Assembly: GCA_947460525.1 (NCBI GenBank)
Contig: CANHIV010000114.1
Span: 1-5,093 of the forward strand
DNA length: 5,093 bases
Reading direction: 5' to 3'
DNA from: Flavobacteriales bacterium
Lineage (GTDB): Bacteria; Bacteroidota; Bacteroidia; Flavobacteriales_D; Sanyastnellaceae
Shown: one piece after another, positions 1-5,093 of the stretch
How the letters are laid out: each line of letters begins with the position of its first letter
Position numbering within the stretch: position 1 is the first letter of the stretch
Translations under genes and position numbers: made by a program
The notes under the pieces: generated by a model
Databases searched by the model: none
The model's input: only the letters and a program-made list of their open reading frames with translations
Told to the model about the DNA's origin: nothing

Positions 1-2982
1 ATTGTTCAATACAGCAATGGCATTCACTGCATTCTTCCCAGGCAACTCCATTTCAGAGCTCAACAATGCATAAGGCGTCCACCACCTGCCACTGATCACC
101 TTGCTGTCATCTTGAATACCATTCAAGCCTTCCTTCATGAATACCTTGTCCAATTGAGCATTCCACGATTTGCTCAAACTGTCTGACAAAGCCTTGACAG
201 GTTTTTGCACGCTGTCAGGTAGATATTTCATGCTCTCCAAACACCAACTCATCAATTCTTTGGAAGCCTTCACTTTTTCAACTTCAGCATCCAATTCCAA
301 CATCACAGATTTCCATTGACCGTATAACCTCTTTTGCTCCTGATAAAAAGTCGGTTCAAATCGAACCCGAGGATCCTCTTCTACCCATATGTCCGTTTGT
401 ACTTTCTCCTTTCCATAGGCGATTTCCATTTGATAGCGACCTGGGGCTACTCGCCATCCACCGCCTGGAGGCATCTTGGACTTTTCTCTTTTTCCTCGTG
501 AAGGATATGGAAAGCCATTGGTGTCAAAATACCAATGAACAGTAGTCAGGAAAGAATCTGGCTCTTGTTCAAAAACGCGAATCGTATCAGTGCCAGAAAG
601 AATGCTGATCTTCATCTTCTCCTTCTCTTTACCCTCTGCTACAGGCTGCAATGGAACATGGCAATGCACTTTGATACCATTCTCTCTATTGTCTCCTGAA
701 AAATAACGATCCCCAGGAAAGCGTTGTCCCAAATGACGACGATAAGAAACTTCAAATCCAGGTTGTGGACGATAAACCACCAACTTATTTTGAATGTTGT
801 TTTTCTTATTGAAAATTGCATCTCGCAATGGATTCAAATCATCAAGAATATAGATTCCTCTACCAAAAGTACCAATGATCAAATCGCCTTCTGTGGGATG
901 AATGCGCAAATCCTGGGTAGGAACAGATGGATAGTTGTGCGTCCATTTCTCCCATGAAACACCGTGATCCATGGAAACAAACAAACCATGTTCAGTGCCA
1001 CAAAATACCAAATCTTGCTGTTCATCATCTTGCGCCACACTCAAGCAATGTCCGGTCATTCCGCTCTTCTCCACCACATTTTTCCAATGCTTTCCGCCAT
1101 CTGTTGTATGAAACAAATAAGGCTGCCAATCATTCTGACGATAGTTGTTGGCCACTACCCACGCTTCGTTGCTATTTTTGGTTGATAATACAATTTGAGG
1201 AATCCAAGCATTCTTAGGTAAGCCCTTGATATTGGCGGTAACATTGCTCCACGTTTGTCCATGATCTCTTGTCACTTGCACTTGTCCATCATCGGTTCCG
1301 ACCCAAATTTCATTCTTATTATTAGGATGCGGAGCAATGCATAAAATGGTGCAATAATTCTCCGCTGAGGTGGCATCGGTGGTCAAACCTCCACTCTTGT
1401 ATGCCTTTTGACGCAAGGTGTCATTGGTGGTTAAATCCGGTGAAATAATTTCCCAAGTCTGACCATGGTTGACGGAATAATGTACAAACTGACTTCCGAT
1501 ATAAATGGCTGGGTCTGCATTGGGTTGCTCACTGATGGCCGTATTCCAATTGAAACGCAGAGGCACACCTTCAGGATGCACAGGCTGGATACTTTGCTCA
1601 GCACCTGTCTCAGCATTGACCCTAGCCAAGTTCCCACCTTGGGATAAAACATACACCCAATTGTCCTCAGATGCATCGGGAATCGCGTCAAAACCATCAC
1701 CAAAATACAACTCCTGCCAATCACTGTCCAATATCCCATCACTGTGCCAAACGTAGGCAGGACCCTTCCAAGTCCCGTTGTCTTGTAAACCTCCATAGAC
1801 ATGGTACGGCATATCCAAATCATAATGGACATGATAGAATTGACCCAAAGGAAGATTGGGGATAAACTCCCAATTCTTACCTCCATCACGACTCACATTC
1901 AACCCACCATCATTGCCCTCCCAAATCTCTGACGAATTGTTGGGATTCCACCAAAAAGCATGGTGATCAGGATGCACGCCATAATAGGGAAGCATCGTCG
2001 ACCAGGTTTTTCCTCCATCAATACTTTCCGATACGATGCTGTGCAGGTATATCAAATGATTGGCGTTGGATGGATTTACATAAAATTCTGAATAGTAAAA
2101 AGGACGATCTCCGACGCCCTTGTCCGTTACCATTTTCCAATTGGCTCCACCATCAGTGCTTTTGTACAACGCAGTGGTTTTGGATTCGATCATCGCATAT
2201 ACCACTCTTGAATCAGAGGGAGCAATGGCTATTCCTATCCTACCCAACTGTCCTTTGGGCAATCCCTCTTTTTCACCCAATTGCTTCCAGTGCGCACCTC
2301 CATCCAATGTAACATACAACCCTGATCCCTTGCCGCCTGAATTAAAGTTCCATGGTTTGCGTTCATATTGCCACATCGCAGCAAATAATTTCTGGTCATT
2401 CAATGGATCCATCACCAAATCAGCGCAGCCTGTAGAATCATTCACATACAAAACCTTCTTCCAACTGGCTGCTTTGTTGTTGTAATAAAAAACACCGCGA
2501 TCAGCATTGGGTCCCCAGGCAGAACCCATGGCAGCTGCATAGACGTTGTCCTCGTTATCGATACAAATTCTGTGGATGGTTTTGGTTTCTTCCAATCCCA
2601 TGCACTTCCAAGTTTTGCCCGCATCTCTACTTTGAAAAATCCCTCTTCCTGAAGTTTGCGAATTTCTTGGATTGCCTTCTCCCGTTCCCACCCACACAAT
2701 GTCTGGATGCGCCTTGGACACTTTGACCGCTCCAATGCTCGTTGTGGTTTGCTCATCAAAAATGGGCGACCACTGCGTTCCCCAACTTTCACTTTTCCAT
2801 AAGCCACCGGAAGCGCTTCCCACATACATGATCCCTTGCTGCTGATTGACATCAATAGCGGTCACCCGACCGCTGGTTACAGCAGGACCGATAGAACGCA
2901 TTTGCATGCCCTTGAAATTTTTCAATTGACCATGGGCACCAATACCCATCAAAATCAGGAAACCAAATAAAATTTTTCGCAT
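1..2982 (-). CDS. Secreted VPS10/sortilin-like beta-propeller protein with Asp-box (BNR) repeats, partial (C-terminus off left edge)
   Basis: Reading the minus strand from the ATG at 2982 gives 994 codons with no stop to the window edge, so the gene continues to the left. Residues 1-18 form a signal peptide (MRK, then a hydrophobic run to about 15) with an A-H-G cleavage motif before Q19; no lipobox cysteine is present. Nine Asp-box motifs of the form S/T-x-D/N-x-G-x-x-W lie at about residues 118, 225, 275, 320, 364, 503, 571, 626 and 670, typical of VPS10/sortilin-type propellers of the WD40/YVTN/BNR-like superfamily. Other landmarks are SGRV (37-40), GLQDNG (398-403) and FGRGIYILDD (706-715), which closes the propeller. 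Residues 735-870 look like a beta-sandwich segment (GGWRVAPGRY at 841-850), followed by a charged, probably helical tail. Related bacterial proteins are about 1000-1100 residues, so only a short C-terminal piece is probably missing. They are often annotated as glycosyl hydrolases, but Asp boxes are structural; no catalytic residues are evident and the ligand is unknown. Envelope or extracellular location is inferred. A type IX secretion tail cannot be assessed. Confidence 0.93.
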   Translation of the reverse strand, partial: MRKILFGFLILMGIGAHGQLKNFKGMQMRSIGPAVTSGRVTAIDVNQQQGIMYVGSASGGLWKSESWGTQWSPIFDEQTTTSIGAVKVSKAHPDIVWVGTGEGNPRNSQTSGRGIFQSRDAGKTWKCMGLEETKTIHRICIDNEDNVYAAAMGSAWGPNADRGVFYYNNKAASWKKVLYVNDSTGCADLVMDPLNDQKLFAAMWQYERKPWNFNSGGKGSGLYVTLDGGAHWKQLGEKEGLPKGQLGRIGIAIAPSDSRVVYAMIESKTTALYKSTDGGANWKMVTDKGVGDRPFYYSEFYVNPSNANHLIYLHSIVSESIDGGKTWSTMLPYYGVHPDHHAFWWNPNNSSEIWEGNDGGLNVSRDGGKNWEFIPNLPLGQFYHVHYDLDMPYHVYGGLQDNGTWKGPAYVWHSDGILDSDWQELYFGDGFDAIPDASEDNWVYVLSQGGNLARVNAETGAEQSIQPVHPEGVPLRFNWNTAISEQPNADPAIYIGSQFVHYSVNHGQTWEIISPDLTTNDTLRQKAYKSGGLTTDATSAENYCTILCIAPHPNNKNEIWVGTDDGQVQVTRDHGQTWSNVTANIKGLPKNAWIPQIVLSTKNSNEAWVVANNYRQNDWQPYLFHTTDGGKHWKNVVEKSGMTGHCLSVAQDDEQQDLVFCGTEHGLFVSMDHGVSWEKWTHNYPSVPTQDLRIHPTEGDLIIGTFGRGIYILDDLNPLRDAIFNKKNNIQNKLVVYRPQPGFEVSYRRHLGQRFPGDRYFSGDNRENGIKVHCHVPLQPVAEGKEKEKMKISILSGTDTIRVFEQEPDSFLTTVHWYFDTNGFPYPSRGKREKSKMPPGGGWRVAPGRYQMEIAYGKEKVQTDIWVEEDPRVRFEPTFYQEQKRLYGQWKSVMLELDAEVEKVKASKELMSWCLESMKYLPDSVQKPVKALSDSLSKSWNAQLDKVFMKEGLNGIQDDSKVISGRWWTPYALLSSEMELPGKNAVNAIAVLNN

Positions 2983-3023
2983 GTGTTAAATTTACGCATA
3001 ACTTGCTCAACTCAGCTTCGCAC
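2983..3023. promoter_or_regulatory. Divergent intergenic spacer with palindromic TAAATTTA, possible shared promoter
   Basis: These 41 bases separate the start codons of the propeller gene (minus) and the glycosyltransferase gene (plus), so any promoters must lie here or inside the opposite gene. TAAATTTA at 2987-2994 is a perfect palindrome and matches seven of eight positions of the Bacteroidota -7 element TAnnTTTG on both strands. On the plus strand it would leave a leader of about 20-25 bases for the glycosyltransferase. On the minus strand the start site would fall almost on the ATG of the propeller gene. I see no well-spaced -33 TTG element on either strand: a TTG on the minus strand at 3010-3008 is only 13 bases from the box. 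Neither gene has a recognisable Shine-Dalgarno sequence. The spacer is seen; the promoter role is a weak inference. Confidence 0.25.
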
Positions 3024-3758
3024 ATGAAGGTTAGCATCATCACCATTTGTTTCAACAGCGTTTCAACTTTAGAAGCGACCATTCAATCTGTTTTGCAACA
3101 GGATTATCCCCATCTGGAATACATCATCATTGACGGTGCTTCCAACGATGGCACGCTGGATATCATCGAAAAATACCGAAGCCAAATTGCTACAGTAGTT
3201 TCTGAAAAAGACAAAGGGATTTACGACGCAATGAACAAAGGACTTTCATGCGCAACCGGTGATCTCATTGGAATATTGAACAGTGATGACACCTATGCCT
3301 ACAGCTCAGTAATCAGTGACATCGTTCAACAACTCGGAAACGCCGACTCCATTTACGCCGATTTGCAATATGTGGATGCAGAAAGCGGACAAGTAAAACG
3401 CAATTGGATTTCTGGTGCCTTTGAAAGGAAAAACTTTTTGTTGGGTTGGATGCCGCCACACCCCACTTTTTTTGTTCGTTCCAAGATCTATCAACAGTAC
3501 GGATCATTCATCATCAATCAAGGGTCTGCTGCGGATTATGAAATGATGCTGCGATTGCTTTACAAGCATGAAATCAGCGCCAATTATTTGCCCAAGGTAA
3601 TTACGCTCATGAAAACGGGTGGGGCCAGCAATGTTTCTTGGAAACAACGCATCAAGGCCAACAGACAAGATAGAATGTCTTGGAAAATAAATGGGCTTCA
3701 ACCCAAGTGGTATACACTGTGGTTAAAGCCCCTACGAAAAATCACTCAGTTTTTCTAG
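3024..3758 (+). CDS. Glycosyltransferase family 2 (GT-A fold), complete
   Basis: This 244-residue protein has the features of inverting family 2 glycosyltransferases, which move a sugar from a nucleotide-sugar donor to a growing glycan on the cytoplasmic side of the inner membrane. It begins with the family's typical first strand (MKVSIITICFN). D37 in IIIDGASNDGT is the usual nucleotide-contacting aspartate. EKDKGIYDAMNKG (61-73) and NSDD (86-89, the DXD-like metal site) follow. PPHPTFF (144-150) and ADYEMMLRL (170-178) mark the acceptor half, where D171 or E173 is a candidate catalytic base. The EKDKGIYDAMNKG block resembles the WcaE-like subgroup of capsule and exopolysaccharide enzymes; donor and acceptor cannot be read from sequence. 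There are no transmembrane segments, and the basic, tryptophan-containing tail (about 206-240) could touch the membrane. The ATG at 3024 is preferred because it puts strand beta-1 at the N-terminus; a TTG at 3003 would add seven residues not expected in the family. It is the only plus-strand gene and has no glycan-gene neighbours in view. Confidence 0.93.
   Translation: MKVSIITICFNSVSTLEATIQSVLQQDYPHLEYIIIDGASNDGTLDIIEKYRSQIATVVSEKDKGIYDAMNKGLSCATGDLIGILNSDDTYAYSSVISDIVQQLGNADSIYADLQYVDAESGQVKRNWISGAFERKNFLLGWMPPHPTFFVRSKIYQQYGSFIINQGSAADYEMMLRLLYKHEISANYLPKVITLMKTGGASNVSWKQRIKANRQDRMSWKINGLQPKWYTLWLKPLRKITQFF
3736..3755. repeat. Short inverted repeat GAAAAA/TTTTTC at a convergent gene junction
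   Basis: GAAAAA at 3736-3741 is perfectly complementary to TTTTTC at 3750-3755, with an eight-base loop. It lies in the last codons of the glycosyltransferase gene, immediately before its TAG and just downstream of the stop codon of the converging M28 gene. The arm is almost entirely A/T and no long U-tract follows on the plus strand, so it would be a weak hairpin. Because only one base separates the two stop codons, it is the only candidate I see for a bidirectional transcription stop. The inverted repeat is seen; terminator function is speculative. Confidence 0.25.
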
Positions 3759-3759
3759 C

Positions 3760-4809
3760 CTATTTGGTGTTGTACAGCGCAGTAGCCACAACTTTTCCAA
3801 CGGCTTCTATTACTTGTGGATCAATGTTCTCCAGATTGTCGCTCAACGCGTGATGAAAATGTCCGAATTCAAATCCGCCCATGCCCATAGCAATGGTACT
3901 GGGTCGCATATCCACAATGTCAATTGATCTCACCCCGGCTTGGTTCATGTAGACATGATCGTCGGTGATTCCACCAATTTCTTCTTTCACAAACAAAGCT
4001 CCATATCCCAATCGATTGGCTTGATTCCACACCCAACCCATCACATCACCAGCCGCCGCCATTGAGGTAGCCTCCATATTGAATCTTGCATTCTTTCCAC
4101 CTACCATGTCCAATAGAATTCCGTAACGGACATTGGCAATATCATGCGGATTGTTGGCCCAATACTGAGAACCCAAACACCAGGTCTTGTTGGATTCTTG
4201 TGGTGATAGAGTCGACCACTCTGGCGCTCCCTGATCCTCGTTGTCAAAAAATACCAAATCAACACCTACTTCAGGTTGACGCTCATGTATCAACCGCGCC
4301 AATTCCATCAAAACTGCTACACCACTGGCTCCATCATTGGCGCCATCAATGGGCTTCTTTTGATTTTCTTTTTTAGGATCCTTGTCCGCTACCCATCGGG
4401 TATCCCAATGCGCGGCCAACATCACCCTCGATTTTTTATCCTTTCCCCATTGGGCAATGATATTGCGAACCGGTGTTGCATTGCCCTCCCAGTCCGTCAC
4501 TTTGGTATTTTGTTCCGTTATTTCTGCACCATAAGATTTGCATTTCGAGACAATCCATTCTCCGCAAGCATTGTGACCTTTGGACAACGGAACGCGAGGA
4601 CCCATTTCCACTTGACTACGTAAAAAATGCATCGCAGAATCCACCTTGAACAAAGGGGGTTCTACCATCTTTACCTCTGGAGTTGTGGTTGCCGCATTCG
4701 TTTTCTGTGACCCTTTGGGCATAAACTGAACGACTACCCACAATACTATCAATGCCAATAAAACAATGGCAACTATTTTATTTCTTTTCATACTTCCATT
4801 CGCCACCAT
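3760..4809 (-). CDS. Membrane-anchored M28-family zinc enzyme, probable type II glutaminyl-peptide cyclotransferase
   Basis: This 349-residue protein is complete. It has a basic N-terminus (MKRNK), one hydrophobic segment (about residues 12-29) that serves as a signal anchor, a low-complexity linker (to about 50), and then an M28 domain facing the periplasm. Motifs in order are AAHWDTR (132-138), GANDGASG (156-163), FFDNED (187-192), WCLGSQYW (210-217), LLDMVG (232-237), DDH (283-285) and FHHALSDNLENID (318-330). Aligned by eye with human glutaminyl cyclase, D159, D192 and H320 fit the zinc ligands, E191 the catalytic glutamate, and D234 and D284 the conserved active-site aspartates. Such enzymes convert N-terminal glutamine to pyroglutamate; an aminopeptidase is the main alternative. 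H319 sits where the human enzyme has tryptophan, and D192 replaces glutamate. The start at 4809 is chosen because AAGGA (4822-4818) lies eight bases upstream; an ATG at 4791 would give 343 residues with the anchor closer to the N-terminus and is also plausible. The 5' end overlaps cysS, so the two genes are probably co-transcribed. Confidence 0.92.
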   Translation of the reverse strand: MVANGSMKRNKIVAIVLLALIVLWVVVQFMPKGSQKTNAATTTPEVKMVEPPLFKVDSAMHFLRSQVEMGPRVPLSKGHNACGEWIVSKCKSYGAEITEQNTKVTDWEGNATPVRNIIAQWGKDKKSRVMLAAHWDTRWVADKDPKKENQKKPIDGANDGASGVAVLMELARLIHERQPEVGVDLVFFDNEDQGAPEWSTLSPQESNKTWCLGSQYWANNPHDIANVRYGILLDMVGGKNARFNMEATSMAAAGDVMGWVWNQANRLGYGALFVKEEIGGITDDHVYMNQAGVRSIDIVDMRPSTIAMGMGGFEFGHFHHALSDNLENIDPQVIEAVGKVVATALYNTK

Positions 4810-5093
4810 CTTTGGTGTCCTTTATAGCAATATTTCTTTTTGCAAAACTATCGCGCAACAAATCGGCTGTTGCATAATCCTTTTTCTCTTTCAGTTCTCT
4901 TCTTACTTCAAAAACCGCATCCATCATGACATTGGGCAACTCTACATCACCACTGCTGGCCTGCTGTTGAATGCCCAACACATCAAACAAAAACGCATGC
5001 ATCAATTTCTTCAATGCATCCAATTGCTCCCTTGAGAGTGTCAATTGTCCATTCTTGCATGTATTGATTATTCTAACCGCCTCAAACAATTCA
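4778..5093 (-). CDS. cysS: Cysteinyl-tRNA synthetase, C-terminal fragment (N-terminus off right edge)
   Basis: The open frame enters from the right edge and ends at TAA (4780-4778), giving 104 visible residues. Cysteinyl-tRNA synthetase is a cytoplasmic class I enzyme that activates cysteine with ATP and charges tRNA-Cys; bacterial forms are roughly 460-500 residues, so about the last fifth is seen. ELFEAVRIIN at the start of the fragment matches the DALR anticodon-binding helical domain. The next segment (LSREQLDALKKLMHAFLFDV) and then FEVRRELKEKKDYATADLLRD are the family's usual C-terminal helices. The end (IAIKDTKDGGEWKYEKK) is the standard 'I.I.DT.DG..W' finish. The catalytic HIGH and KMSKS motifs and the zinc site lie outside the window. 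A TTG at 5089 is an internal leucine codon, not a start. The last 32 bases overlap the downstream M28 gene in another frame, implying a cysS-M28 transcript. Confidence 0.93.
   Translation of the reverse strand, partial: ELFEAVRIINTCKNGQLTLSREQLDALKKLMHAFLFDVLGIQQQASSGDVELPNVMMDAVFEVRRELKEKKDYATADLLRDSFAKRNIAIKDTKDGGEWKYEKK
4818..4822 (-). promoter_or_regulatory. Candidate ribosome binding site AAGGA for the M28 gene, inside cysS
   Basis: On the minus strand AAGGA is followed by eight bases and then the ATG at 4809, a good Shine-Dalgarno spacing. It lies within the last 15 codons of cysS. The alternative ATG at 4791 has only GGAAG one base upstream, too close to work normally. This is the main reason for preferring the longer start, but Bacteroidota depend little on Shine-Dalgarno pairing, so the support is modest. 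Confidence 0.4.

Noticed and set aside
1431..1889. 152-residue minus-strand open frame
   Set aside because: It is in a different frame inside the propeller gene, whose own frame is uninterrupted for 994 codons and carries the Asp-box motifs; the alternative product has no recognisable domain.
2120..2485. 121-residue plus-strand open frame antisense to the propeller gene
   Set aside because: Low-complexity, proline/serine-rich translation typical of an antisense shadow; no start signal or domain.
1..2982. Calling the propeller protein a glycosidase or sialidase from its BNR repeats
   Set aside because: Asp boxes are structural and occur in many non-enzymatic propellers; no sialidase arginine triad or other catalytic signature was recognised.
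3003..3023. TTG start adding seven residues to the glycosyltransferase
   Set aside because: The ATG at 3024 begins directly at the conserved first strand; the upstream extension (LNSASH) has no family counterpart and no Shine-Dalgarno supports it.
2442..3082. Two minus-strand open frames (2442-2855 and 2852-3082) near the start of the propeller gene
   Set aside because: Both are out-of-frame shadows of the propeller gene; the second would also run through the divergent spacer and into the glycosyltransferase start. They raised the question of a frameshift, but the true frame is continuous.
4276..4623. 115-residue plus-strand open frame antisense to the M28 gene
   Set aside because: It lies wholly within the M28 coding region, whose catalytic motifs are on the other strand; the product resembles no family.
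4766..5035. 89-residue plus-strand open frame with hydrophobic N-terminus
   Set aside because: Antisense to the cysS and M28 ends; its hydrophobicity comes from complementing lysine-rich codons (AAA/AAG read as TTT/CTT), not from a real membrane protein.

Overview
The window looks like chromosomal DNA of a member of the Bacteroidota. Three things point there: a long exported sortilin/VPS10-type beta-propeller protein with many Asp boxes, a membrane-anchored M28 peptidase of the glutaminyl-cyclase type, and start codons mostly without Shine-Dalgarno sequences but with A/T-rich leaders. Genus cannot be read from the sequence. There is no rRNA, tRNA, CRISPR array, insertion sequence or phage gene. 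Coding density is almost complete, and the only real gap is 41 bases.

Layout, left to right. (1) 1-2982, minus: 994 codons without a stop, the bulk of a secreted VPS10/sortilin-like propeller protein. Its C-terminus lies beyond the left edge. (2) 2983-3023: a short divergent intergenic region containing a palindromic TAAATTTA. (3) 3024-3758, plus: a complete family 2 glycosyltransferase, the only plus-strand gene. (4) 3760-4809, minus: a complete M28-family zinc enzyme with an N-terminal membrane anchor, most like type II glutaminyl-peptide cyclotransferases. It converges on the glycosyltransferase with one base between the stop codons. (5) 4778-5093, minus: the C-terminal end of cysteinyl-tRNA synthetase (cysS), whose 3' end overlaps the M28 start, so the two are probably co-transcribed and translationally coupled.

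How the genes might relate. Cysteinyl-tRNA synthetase is housekeeping. The most coherent link is between the M28 enzyme and the propeller protein. The propeller's predicted signal-peptidase cleavage leaves an N-terminal glutamine. In Bacteroidota this is a common pattern (the 'Q-rule'), and an envelope glutaminyl cyclase converts that residue to pyroglutamate. This window therefore carries a candidate enzyme and a candidate substrate. The glycosyltransferase may act on a surface glycan but has no glycan-gene neighbours here.

I found no sign of an undescribed multi-gene system. The genes belong to recognisable families, and the points of interest are gene-junction architecture, the cyclase/substrate pairing and a few active-site substitutions.
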